Origin: CAYQJV01 sp964417925
GTDB lineage: Bacteria; Hydrothermota; Tepidihabitantia; B3-TA06; CAYQJV01
NCBI GenBank assembly: GCA_964417925.1
Contig: CAYQJV010000019.1
Span: 1-28,600, forward strand
Length of the DNA: 28,600 nt
Direction: 5' to 3'
Numbering within the stretch: position 1 is the stretch's first letter; each line of letters opens with the position of its first letter. The translations under genes and the position numbers were made by a program. Of the stretch, positions 14,890-22,516 are shown piece by piece. The notes below the pieces were generated by a model. The model was not told the DNA's origin, ran no database searches, and saw only the letters and a program-made list of their open reading frames with translations.

Positions 14890-16515
14890 ATGGCAGCAAA
14901 AGAACTTAAATTTAATGAAGAAGCAAGAAGGGCAATACTTAAGGGGGTGGAAAAACTATCAAAAGCAGTAAAAGTTACCCTTGGCCCCAGGGGTAGGAAT
15001 GTAGTTCTTGAAAAGAAATTTGGTTCCCCTACCATTACCAAGGATGGGGTGACTGTGGCCAAAGAGCTTGAATTTGAGGATAAATTTGAGAATGTGGGTG
15101 CTCAGATGGTTAAAGAGGTGGCTTCAAAGACTTCGGATGTTGCAGGAGATGGTACTACTACTGCCACTATTCTTGCTGAGGGTATATACAGAGAAGGATT
15201 GAAAGTAGTTACAGCTGGCGCTAATGCAATGGCTGTGAAAAGAGGCATAGAGATGGCTGTTGAAAGGGTGGTGGAAGAATTAAAGAAGATATCTAAGAAA
15301 CCTGAAGGAAGACAGGAGATAGCATATGTAGGAACTATTTCTGCTAACAATGATCCATTTATTGGAAATCTAATTGCAGATGCAATGGAGAAGGTTGGAA
15401 AGGATGGAGTTATCACAGTAGAGGAAGCAAAGAGTATGGAAACCACTCTTGAAGTTGTTGAAGGAATGCAGTTTGACAGAGGATATCTTTCCCCTTACTT
15501 CGTTACAGATGCTGATAAAATGGAAGCTGTACTTGAAGATACATATATTCTTCTGTATGAGAAAAAAATATCAAATGCAAGGGAACTTTTACCAATTCTG
15601 GAGAAGGTTGCCCAGGCAGGCAAACCAATTCTCGTTATTGCAGAGGATGTGGAAGGAGAAGCTCTTGCTACTCTTGTAGTTAATAAGGTTAGAGGTACTC
15701 TTCAGTGTTGCGCAGTGAAAGCTCCTGGATATGGAGAAAGAAGGAGAAGGATGCTTGAGGATATCGCAATACTTACAGGTGGAAGACTGATTTCTGAAGA
15801 TATTGGAATAAAGCTTGAGAACGTTCAGCTTTCTGATCTTGGAAGGGCAAAGAAGGTAACAGTTGATAAGGAGAATACTACAATTGTAGGGGGTGCAGGA
15901 AGCAAAGAAGAGATAAAGGCAAGAATAGAGCAGATAAAGAAGGAAATAGAGGAGACGACTTCTGATTATGATAGGGAGAAATTGCAAGAGAGACTTGCAA
16001 AGTTAGCAGGCGGTGTGGCTGTTATAAAGGTAGGTGCAGCAACTGAGGTTGAAATGAAAGAGAAGAAAGCAAGGGTCGAGGATGCTTTACATGCTACTAA
16101 AGCAGCTGTGGAAGAGGGAATAGTTCCTGGTGGCGGTGTTGCTTTGCTTAGAGCTTCAAAGGTTCTTGACAGTGTTCGTCAAAAGGCAAAGGGTGACGAA
16201 AAGATAGGGGTGGATATTGTGAAAAAGATAGTTGAACTTCCTATAAGACAACTTGCAGAGAATGCAGGAGTGGATGGTTCAATCGTTGTTTCAAAAGTTC
16301 TTGAAAGTGATAACCCTAATTTCGGGTTCAATGTTGAAACTCTCAAATATGAAGATTTGATGCAGGCGGGGGTTATAGATCCTACAAAGGTTGTGAGGAG
16401 TGCTCTCCAGAATGCAGCATCTATTGCAGCACTCTTAATTACAACAGAAGCTGTGGTTGTGGAGAAACCCGAGGAAAAGAAAGAGACTCCAGGATATCCG
16501 CCTCCTGAATACTAA
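14890..16515 (+). CDS. groEL: Chaperonin GroEL
   Basis: The 541-aa chaperonin subunit forms the double heptameric ring that folds proteins with GroES and ATP. Canonical segments include KVTLGPRGRNVVLEKKFGSP, DGVTVAKELE, DVAGDGTTTATILAEGI (ATP site with the catalytic Asp near residue 86), and the GroEL signature AAVEEGIVPGGGVALLRA near residue 403. The C-terminus ends EKKETPGYPPPEY rather than in the usual Gly-Met repeat tail, so the inner-cavity tail is short and Pro-rich. It is 12 bp downstream of groES with ribosome-binding site AAGGAGGTGAAGAA. A strong terminator follows. Confidence 0.99.
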   Translation: MAAKELKFNEEARRAILKGVEKLSKAVKVTLGPRGRNVVLEKKFGSPTITKDGVTVAKELEFEDKFENVGAQMVKEVASKTSDVAGDGTTTATILAEGIYREGLKVVTAGANAMAVKRGIEMAVERVVEELKKISKKPEGRQEIAYVGTISANNDPFIGNLIADAMEKVGKDGVITVEEAKSMETTLEVVEGMQFDRGYLSPYFVTDADKMEAVLEDTYILLYEKKISNARELLPILEKVAQAGKPILVIAEDVEGEALATLVVNKVRGTLQCCAVKAPGYGERRRRMLEDIAILTGGRLISEDIGIKLENVQLSDLGRAKKVTVDKENTTIVGGAGSKEEIKARIEQIKKEIEETTSDYDREKLQERLAKLAGGVAVIKVGAATEVEMKEKKARVEDALHATKAAVEEGIVPGGGVALLRASKVLDSVRQKAKGDEKIGVDIVKKIVELPIRQLAENAGVDGSIVVSKVLESDNPNFGFNVETLKYEDLMQAGVIDPTKVVRSALQNAASIAALLITTEAVVVEKPEEKKETPGYPPPEY

Positions 16516-16522
16516 GTTCTAT

Positions 16523-16552
16523 AATGGGGGGCTTTTGCCCCCCATTTTTTAT
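16523..16552 (+). terminator. Rho-independent terminator of groESL
   Basis: A ten-base arm AATGGGGGGC (16523-16532), a TTTT loop and GCCCCCCATT (16537-16546) are followed by more T residues. It sits eight bases after the groEL stop and is the strongest terminator in the window. Confidence 0.96.
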
Positions 16553-16572
16553 TTTCTGTAAAAAATTTTACT

Positions 16573-17136
16573 TTGAAGAAAAAATTACATCCTGGAACAT
16601 TTTTTTTATTGATACTTTTTTTTATGTCACTTTGTGGATTCATTTCTTCTTTTTCTCAGGTATGGATAATGCTTTTTTCTTTCATTTTCTTTTTGGTTTT
16701 TTATCCATGTACAAGTAAGTTTTTTAAATACCTTTTCAAGATAGGTTTTTTTATATTTTTATTTTCCTTTATTTTTCTTATTTTGTTGTCAAAAGAGGTT
16801 TTTGTTTTTTTTAAAATTGTTTTCTCTACGATTTGGGCTATTTATTATATAACCTTTTTGCCTCCAGAAGAAATAGCCAAAGGAGTAGGATGGGTTTTTG
16901 AAAAAATAACGTTTTCTAAGATTAAAAAAGAAGATGTAGCTATGTTGGTAATAATGGCCAAAGAATTGTGGAAGGATGTTTTTAAAATAAGAAAAGATAA
17001 TATTGCAGATTTAATTTTAAAAATTTATGACAAAAAGATTGAACCTATTGAGTTTTCTTTTACAGGATACTTACACCCTGTTTTTGGGTTTGTAATTCTT
17101 TCAATCACAAGTATAATTATAATATGCCTAATTTAA
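16573..17136 (+). CDS. Divergent EcfT/CbiQ-like membrane protein next to truA
   Basis: This 187-aa membrane protein has about four hydrophobic segments in residues ~9-95 and one more at the C-terminus (~167-187). The N-terminal KKKLHPGTFFLLIL and the later FLPPEEIAKGVGWVFEKI... followed by EDVAMLVIMAKELWKDV resemble the LHPxTKL and PPEEIARGL...ALMLxIALRFIP patterns of energy-coupling-factor T components. In Firmicutes and others ecfT lies directly upstream of truA, as here (13-bp overlap), which supports the call. The family's Ala-Arg-Gly coupling motifs are not seen, and no ECF ATPase genes are nearby, so it may be degenerate or specialised. The start is uncertain: TTG 16573 keeps the LHP motif; ATG 16624 is an alternative, and neither has a clear ribosome-binding site. 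Confidence 0.5.
   Translation: MKKKLHPGTFFLLILFFMSLCGFISSFSQVWIMLFSFIFFLVFYPCTSKFFKYLFKIGFFIFLFSFIFLILLSKEVFVFFKIVFSTIWAIYYITFLPPEEIAKGVGWVFEKITFSKIKKEDVAMLVIMAKELWKDVFKIRKDNIADLILKIYDKKIEPIEFSFTGYLHPVFGFVILSITSIIIICLI
17090..17117 (+). promoter_or_regulatory. Possible internal leaderless promoter for truA
   Basis: TTGTAA (17090-17095), a 16-nt spacer and TATAAT (17112-17117), then six bases to the truA ATG. The geometry is the same as for the leaderless promoters elsewhere in the window, although the -35 box is weaker. It lies within the end of the EcfT-like gene. Confidence 0.55.
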
Positions 17137-17843
17137 AAATAACAATAGAATACGATGGAACTGAATACAGTGGATGGCAGTATCAACCAGGTAAAAGGAC
17201 GATTCAAGGAGAGATAGAGGGAGTTCTTTATAGAATTACTGGAGAAAAAATAAGAATCATCGGTGCAGGAAGAACAGATGCAGGAGTTCATGCAGAAAAT
17301 CAAGTTGCGAATTTCTTATATAATGGCAGAATGTCCTCAGAAGAACTTAAAAAGGCGATGAACTCTCTTCTGCCCAAGGATATTTTTATAAAAGAAATAG
17401 AAGAAGTTTCTAAAAATTTTAATGCAAGGTATGATGCGAAAAGTAAACTTTACCGATATAGAGTAATATTGGGAAGATCTCCTTTAAGGAAAAGATACGC
17501 ATGGGAGTATCCTTTTCCTCTTGATATTGAAAAAATACAGGATACGACTCAGATTTTTATTGGGAAGAAAAATTATGCCAACTTCTGTCAGGTTAATGAG
17601 AAAAATCCTTATATAGAAGTAAAAAAGTTAATTGTAGAAAGAAAAAACGATGAGATACTGTTTGAGATAGAGGCACAGAGATTTTTTTACAAGATGGTTA
17701 GAAGGATAGTGGGAGCACTATGTGAGATAGGCAGAGGCGAGTGGAAAAAGGAAGATGTTGCAGAACTTTTTGAGGCAAGGAGAGAGAAGAGGCCCATTAC
17801 TGCTCCTGCCAATGGATTAACTTTGGTTCATGTTAAGTACTGA
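17124..17843 (+). CDS. truA: tRNA pseudouridine(38-40) synthase TruA
   Basis: This 239-aa enzyme isomerises uridines 38-40 in the anticodon arm of many tRNAs. It has YDGTEYSGWQ near residue 9, the catalytic loop GAGRTDAGVHAENQVANF with the active Asp near residue 51, RFFYKMVRRIVGALCEIGRG near residues 188-207 and the closing TAPANGLTLVHVKY. Length is normal. There is no Shine-Dalgarno sequence; it overlaps the EcfT-like gene by 13 bp and may be served by its own leaderless promoter. The remains of an aminotransferase gene begin inside its last codons. Confidence 0.97.
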   Translation: MPNLKITIEYDGTEYSGWQYQPGKRTIQGEIEGVLYRITGEKIRIIGAGRTDAGVHAENQVANFLYNGRMSSEELKKAMNSLLPKDIFIKEIEEVSKNFNARYDAKSKLYRYRVILGRSPLRKRYAWEYPFPLDIEKIQDTTQIFIGKKNYANFCQVNEKNPYIEVKKLIVERKNDEILFEIEAQRFFYKMVRRIVGALCEIGRGEWKKEDVAELFEARREKRPITAPANGLTLVHVKY

Positions 17844-18134
17844 TACAATAAACCACTATAGGAAGTTTTTCCCCATCACTGAAAGATACATATATCTTAA
17901 TCATGCATCAATAAGTGTTGATTGGATTGATTTTTTAAAAAGAGAGGGAGGTCCTTTTCTTGAAGAAGGAACAAAAAATTTGGCAGGGATTTATGGATTC
18001 AGAGAGAATCTTAGAATGATAATAGAGATAGGAATAGAGAACATAGAGGAGTGATAAGAGTATCTCCCCATTTCTACAATACTGAGCAGGAGGTAGAAAA
18101 ATTTATTGAAGTTTTTATTAAAGCACAGAAATAA
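17830..18134 (+). pseudogene. Remnant of a class V aminotransferase (cysteine desulfurase-like)
   Basis: About 300 bp hold three collapsed pieces of a class V aminotransferase. The first is the N-terminus (FFPITERYIYLNHASIS, from 17830). Next come middle/C-terminal fragments (VDWIDFL, then FLEEGTKNLAGIYGFRENL and IIEIGIENIEE), ending at a stop at 18054. The last is in another frame from 18051: the final C-terminal segment IRVSPHFYNTEQEVEKFIEV. A functional member would be roughly 370-400 aa, and the lysine that binds PLP is gone. The order of the fragments is preserved, so this is a gene shrunk by internal deletions plus a frameshift rather than a new gene. The original start overlapped truA by 14 bp. 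Confidence 0.85.
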
Positions 18135-18138
18135 TTTC

Positions 18139-19569
18139 TTAAATTTCTTCTAAAAGTTCTTTTAAAAATCTATAGAATCTTTCTACTGAAGGAATGTGTA
18201 CGCGTTCATTAGGAGAATGTAAATCTTTTATCGTAGCCCCAAATGAAAGCATATCCATTCCAGGGAACTTTTTCCCTATAATTCCTGTTTCAAGCCCTGC
18301 ATGTACCGCTTTTATTTGTGGTTTTTTACCAAAAAGTTTTTCATACACTTTTACTGCCTTTTTTAAAATTTCTGACTCTGGATTCGGCGTCCATCCAGGA
18401 TATCCCTCGGGTTGATGTACTTTTGCTCCTATTAATTCTCCCCCTGCTTTTAAAACCTTCCTTACAAAGGAAAGAGCAGAATCTAAAGAGCTTCTTGAAC
18501 TTTCAATTATTTTTATTTTTTCATTTTCTGTTCTTATTACCGCAAGATTGGTTGAGGTTTCTACTAATCCATTTATAACAGGACTTGTTGATAACACCCC
18601 ATGGGGAAGTAACAATAAAAACCTTATTACTTTGTCCTTATCCTCACACGCGATACATCTTACTTTTTTTTCGTAATTTGATATTTCAATAAAAAACTCA
18701 GGTTCCCTTTTTTCTATTTCATTTTTTATTTCTTTTTCAAGTTCTTTTACTTTTTCTTCTATCTCTTTATAATTTTCTGATGCAAATACTACAGTTGCTT
18801 CCCTTGGAATTGCATTTCTCTTATCTCCACCTTTAATTTCTGCTATTTCTATTCTGTCTTTTATTTCATATAATATCCTTGCAAGAATCTTTATTGCATT
18901 TGCTCTTTCCTTGTCTATATCCACTCCAGAATGTCCTCCTTTTAATCCTTTTATCTTTAAAATCTTTACATCATTGTATAACTTATCTGTCCTTTTTACA
19001 GGTATCACATACTCTGTATCAGCTCCACCTGCACATCCTATTATAAATACTCCCTCTTCTTCTGAATCAAGATTCAGAAGAATCTTCCCTTTAAGGAAAG
19101 AAGGGTCAAGTTGAAATGCTCCTGTTAAGCCTGTTTCTTCATCCACAGTTAAGAGAATTTCAAGTGGAGGGTGAGAAATTTCGTTTTCTTCAAGAAGGGC
19201 AAGGCAAGCAGCTACTCCTATTCCATTATCTGCACCAAGTGTTGTCCCTTCTGCTTTTACCCACTCTCCTTCTATTTTTACTCTTATTGGATCTTTTGTA
19301 AAATCGTGGGTTACATCTTCGTTTTTTTCACACACCATATCCATGTGTGCTTGAACAATTGTTATGGGGGAAGATTCTTTACCATGAGTTGCAGGTTTCT
19401 CTATTACTACATTTCCTGCTTTATCTGTTTTATAAGAAAATCCAAGTTTTTTTGCAAAATTTACTACATATTCTCTTATTTTTTCCTCATTTTTTGAACA
19501 TCTTGGTATTTTCCTTATTTCATCAAAATGTTTCCATAATAGTTCAGGTTTAAGATTTTTTAATTCCAT
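18139..19569 (-). CDS. pepD: Aminoacyl-histidine dipeptidase PepD (M20C)
   Basis: This 476-aa cytosolic zinc dipeptidase cleaves Xaa-His and other dipeptides. It starts MELKNLKPELLWKHFDEI, a typical PepD N-terminus. Metal-binding motifs are VQAHMDMVCEKN (His/Asp near residues 74-76), GTTLGADNGIGVAACLALL (Asp near 115), the catalytic DEETGLTGAFQLD and NLDSEEEGVFIIGCAGG. AVHAGLETGIIGKKFPGMDMLSFGA near the C-terminus supplies the last ligands. The ribosome-binding site AAAAAGGAGG is well placed, and a consensus promoter lies upstream, divergent from the repeat-protein gene. It runs tail to tail with the aminotransferase remnant, four bases away. Confidence 0.96.
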   Translation of the reverse strand: MELKNLKPELLWKHFDEIRKIPRCSKNEEKIREYVVNFAKKLGFSYKTDKAGNVVIEKPATHGKESSPITIVQAHMDMVCEKNEDVTHDFTKDPIRVKIEGEWVKAEGTTLGADNGIGVAACLALLEENEISHPPLEILLTVDEETGLTGAFQLDPSFLKGKILLNLDSEEEGVFIIGCAGGADTEYVIPVKRTDKLYNDVKILKIKGLKGGHSGVDIDKERANAIKILARILYEIKDRIEIAEIKGGDKRNAIPREATVVFASENYKEIEEKVKELEKEIKNEIEKREPEFFIEISNYEKKVRCIACEDKDKVIRFLLLLPHGVLSTSPVINGLVETSTNLAVIRTENEKIKIIESSRSSLDSALSFVRKVLKAGGELIGAKVHQPEGYPGWTPNPESEILKKAVKVYEKLFGKKPQIKAVHAGLETGIIGKKFPGMDMLSFGATIKDLHSPNERVHIPSVERFYRFLKELLEEI

Positions 19570-19588
19570 TAAACCTCCTTTTTAAAGG

Positions 19589-19617
19589 ATTATAAAATCT
19601 TCTACACAAAAAGTCAA
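19589..19617 (-). promoter_or_regulatory. pepD promoter
   Basis: On the minus strand TTGACT (19617-19612), a 17-nt spacer and TATAAT (19594-19589) give a transcript with a short leader that carries the ribosome-binding site. Its -35 box lies in one arm of the palindrome at 19611-19633. Confidence 0.85.
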
Positions 19618-19633
19618 ATTAAGAATTTGACTT
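19611..19633. repeat. Perfect inverted repeat formed by two back-to-back -35 boxes
   Basis: AAGTCAAATT, a three-base centre, and AATTTGACTT form a perfect 10-bp inverted repeat. Each arm contains a TTGACT -35 element, one for pepD on the minus strand and one for the repeat-protein gene on the plus strand. It could be an operator for a dimeric regulator acting on both promoters, or simply two symmetric -35 regions. Confidence 0.9.
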
Positions 19634-19655
19634 CTGTAAAAAACTTAATTAAAAT
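19627..19655 (+). promoter_or_regulatory. Promoter of the GND-Y repeat protein gene
   Basis: TTGACT (19627-19632), a 17-nt spacer and TAAAAT (19650-19655) precede the ATG at 19685 by 29 bases. The expected leader of about 22 nt carries AAGGAGG. The -10 differs from consensus at one position. Confidence 0.72.
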
Positions 19656-19684
19656 TCTTAACAACATCTTACAAGGAGGAGAAA

Positions 19685-21553
19685 ATGACATATTGGTTTT
19701 TGTTTTTTATAACTCCAATGGAGGTTTTTAAAGATGTTTTAGAGGAACTACATTTACCCAAAGAAGAATTAAAAATGGACGAAGAAGATATTTATTTTTA
19801 TGGAAATGGAAAACACAGGTTAAAAATTTTTGATAGGTTTGTAAAAAAGCCATGGGAAGCTACAGATTTTGTAGAGAAGATAACAAAACCTTTACTTTTA
19901 TTTTCAGATTCTCTATGGGTACTATCATACTTTCCTTTTGCAAGGATAGATGAAGGAGTGAGAAGGGGGTTGATTCAAAGGCCCGAAAGAGTTCTTGCGT
20001 ATTCAGTAAAGAGGATAGAGAATCCTAAAGAACAACTTAAAAATATACTGGAAAATAGTTTTGGAGTTGAACATCTTCCAGAAATTCCTGATACCCTTGT
20101 AAGTTTCTTGCTAATGCTTTTTATACAAATAAAAGAAACCATTGAATGGACTGATAGTGCTTTTAGCGAAGTTTCAGAAATAGAAATTGAAAAATTGAAA
20201 AGAAGTTTACTGGAGGAAGATGAATACGGAATTTCAAATAGAGAAATGGAAGAAATTATTGAAAAAGTAGATTTTAAATATCTCTCTGCAGGTTTTATGG
20301 ATCTCTGTTTCGTATTACAGTATGTTATCCAAGGTATAAAGGATTATTCTGGAGCAGATATTTTCTTTGAAACAAAATACGGCAAGTGTTTTATAGGGGG
20401 GAAAGGAAAAAATACTTACAAAGGGAAATACCTTTTGCTTATAGATTATGGGGGAAATGATGAATACATTGATGCTGGTGTGGCAGGAAGGAAAAATCCT
20501 ATTTCAATAATTATTGATTTTTCTGGAGATGACAAATACATAGGAGAAAAAGGACCTGCAACCGCTATAACTGGATTTTCTGTAGTTATTGATTATAAGG
20601 GAGATGATATCTATATTGCAGAAAACACAGGAATCGGGGCAGGTATTTTGGGACAGGGCATACTGTTAGATCTCTCAGGAAATGATAAATATGTAACAGA
20701 TTTATATGGAGAAGGCACAGGACTTTTAGGCACAGGAGTACTATCTGATATAAAAGGAAATGATGTGTATATTGGTTTTCATGGTATCCAGGGATTTGGT
20801 TTTGTAAAAGGAGCAGGAATTTTAATCGATAGGGAAGGGAATGATAGATACATAGCAAGAGATGATACCATAAAATACCCTTCTCCTCAGACAAAAAAAC
20901 ATAATACCTCTCTTTCTCAAGGAGCAGGATTTGGAATAAGAGCAGACTTTACAGATGGACATTCTATTGCAGGAGGTATAGGAATTTTGATAGACGGAGG
21001 AGGGGATGATTATTACTCCTGTGGAGTTTTTGGACAAGGGGTTGGATATTGGTTTGGAACTGGTATACTTGTTGATTGGGAAGGAAATGATGAATACCAT
21101 GGGACGTGGTATGTACAAGGAGCAGGAGCTCATTTTGCAGTAGGTATTTTGATGGATAAAAAAGGAAATGACCATTACAATGCAGAAATAAACATGGCTC
21201 AAGGAGCAGGGCATGATTTTACCTTAGGTATTTTTGTAGATTACAGAGGAGATGATGTTTATATATCACCTAATTTAAGTCTTGGAGCAGGAAATGCAAA
21301 TGGGATGGGATTGTTTTTTGAACTTGAAGGGAATGATACGTATCGTACAAAGGGAATTACTCTTGGAAGAGCAAACATAGGAAGAAGAGGGGGATTAAGA
21401 GATTTGATGAAGTGTATAGGAATTTTTGTTGATGCAGAAGGAAAAGATAATTACAATGTAGATTTTGCAGGAAATAAAAAAATATGGAGGCAAAGACAAC
21501 CGGGGAAGAAAATACCTCTAGATACAGAGATTTCTATAGGGATAGACATGTAG
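19685..21553 (+). CDS. Large GND-Y repeat protein, probably exported, unknown function
   Basis: This 622-aa protein belongs to no family I can name. Residues 1-11 (MTYWFLFFITP) may be a weak export signal lacking basic residues. Residues ~15-235 are mostly charged helix. From residue ~249 to ~596 about twelve units of ~24-27 residues follow the pattern G-x-G-I-L-I-D-x-x-G-(N/D)-D-x-Y, with Gly/Ala-rich linkers such as GQGVG or AQGAG; one unit carries a ~30-residue insertion (DDTIKYPSPQTKKHNTSLSQ). Periodic Asp/Asn/Gly turns and regular hydrophobic strands suggest a beta-solenoid, perhaps calcium-binding like RTX repeats but with a different and longer period. The gene is monocistronic with ribosome-binding site AAGGAGGAGAAA, divergent from pepD and convergent with the DUF2330 remnant eight bases away. 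Confidence 0.8.
   Translation: MTYWFLFFITPMEVFKDVLEELHLPKEELKMDEEDIYFYGNGKHRLKIFDRFVKKPWEATDFVEKITKPLLLFSDSLWVLSYFPFARIDEGVRRGLIQRPERVLAYSVKRIENPKEQLKNILENSFGVEHLPEIPDTLVSFLLMLFIQIKETIEWTDSAFSEVSEIEIEKLKRSLLEEDEYGISNREMEEIIEKVDFKYLSAGFMDLCFVLQYVIQGIKDYSGADIFFETKYGKCFIGGKGKNTYKGKYLLLIDYGGNDEYIDAGVAGRKNPISIIIDFSGDDKYIGEKGPATAITGFSVVIDYKGDDIYIAENTGIGAGILGQGILLDLSGNDKYVTDLYGEGTGLLGTGVLSDIKGNDVYIGFHGIQGFGFVKGAGILIDREGNDRYIARDDTIKYPSPQTKKHNTSLSQGAGFGIRADFTDGHSIAGGIGILIDGGGDDYYSCGVFGQGVGYWFGTGILVDWEGNDEYHGTWYVQGAGAHFAVGILMDKKGNDHYNAEINMAQGAGHDFTLGIFVDYRGDDVYISPNLSLGAGNANGMGLFFELEGNDTYRTKGITLGRANIGRRGGLRDLMKCIGIFVDAEGKDNYNVDFAGNKKIWRQRQPGKKIPLDTEISIGIDM
20429..21472 (+). repeat. About 12 tandem coding repeats (IxxDxxGNDxY)
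   Basis: Repeat cores, in order: IDYGGNDEY, IDFSGDDKY, IDYKGDDIY, LDLSGNDKY, SDIKGNDVY, IDREGNDRY, IDGGGDDYY, VDWEGNDEY, MDKKGNDHY, VDYRGDDVY, FELEGNDTY and VDAEGKDNY. Spacing between cores is about 24-27 residues except where unit six is extended. At DNA level the units are diverged, so this is an old duplication series and not a recent tandem expansion. Confidence 0.88.
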
Positions 21554-21561
21554 AATTAATA

Positions 21562-22514
21562 CTATTGAGATTTTCTCTTATATGTTTTTTTAAAAACAAA
21601 AAAGCATATAGCAAAGAGTAGAAAAGGAGGCGTATAACCTATAATTATCTCCTTGTATTCTTCATCGTCTTTTGCCCATTGGAGTTCTATATCCTCCATT
21701 TCATCTGGATTAGTATATTTTTTATATATCTTTGTGAGATACAAAGGATGTGTTAAAAATTTTGCAACATAGGGATATTTATGTTGTATTTCTTCCCATT
21801 CGTTATCGTCTATTTTATTTGCATATTTGAGTTCTGCATTTTTTAGATATGTTTTATGTTCGCAAGCAGTGTATATAGATAAAGTTCATACACTTTATTA
21901 AAGTTTACAGAGGTAAGTTTCATTGGATATACAGGTTTTTCAGTTTCAAAATCTATTTTTATTCCCAGTAATTCATAAGATCTTTCAGAGGATGCTTTTG
22001 CAGTAAAAAAGTATTTCCAATTTTTTTGAATGTAGTATTTTATGATTGAACTTACTTTATTGTCTATTTGAAATCCATTGGTACTTAACCATGAACACAA
22101 GGTATCTTCTTTTTCCGCATAAATTACAGTATATTCAATACCAGGGAAATTTCCTGTTTCAATAATTTTAAATTCTTTTGTATCTCCTTCCTCAGGTTGA
22201 GTGAGTTCTGAGATGCACCCTAAATCATTATAATACCTTTCCTGTACAGGTTTTGTAAGTTCAATAAGTTCAAAAAATACTTCAATGTTGAAAGTATCTA
22301 CATGAGGTTTTGAAGGAAATGGGATGATCCAAGCAAGATTTCCTGTATAAGAATAATGTTTGTTCAAAATTATAAGATTTTCCTTTTTATTTTCAAATTT
22401 TATAATAGCTACCTGAGTGTAACCATAAATTTCTTCATCAGGGGGAGGGATGATTACTCCATCGGCAAATATTTTAGAAAAAATGAAGCAAAGAACAATT
22501 AACATTTTTTTCAC
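21562..22514 (-). pseudogene. DUF2330-like exported protein interrupted by a -1 frameshift
   Basis: The first frame (GTG 22514 to stop 21843, 223 aa) has a signal sequence (MKKMLIVLCFIFSKIFADG) and DUF2330-like features: DGVIIPPPDEEIYGYTQVAII, GNLAWIIPFPSKPHVDTF, LCSWLSTNGFQI and KPVYPMKLTSVNF. It ends abruptly in YTLLANIKHI. The continuation lies in another frame and runs to 21562: TYLKNAELKYANK, then YVAKFLTHPLYLTKIYKKY and a C-terminal membrane segment (PPFLLFAICFFVF) with basic tail. Restoring one A near 21852-21855 joins them into a normal ~317-aa protein. The gene is therefore broken, mis-sequenced or recoded. The ribosome-binding site AAGGAGG precedes the GTG, and the barrel gene upstream ends two bases before it. 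The function of DUF2330 is unknown. Confidence 0.8.
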
Positions 22515-22516
22515 TT

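Noticed and set aside
14691..15987. Long minus-strand frames inside groES-groEL
   Set aside because: They mirror the well-supported chaperonin genes, lack ribosome-binding sites and encode low-complexity Ser/Leu/Phe-rich sequence.
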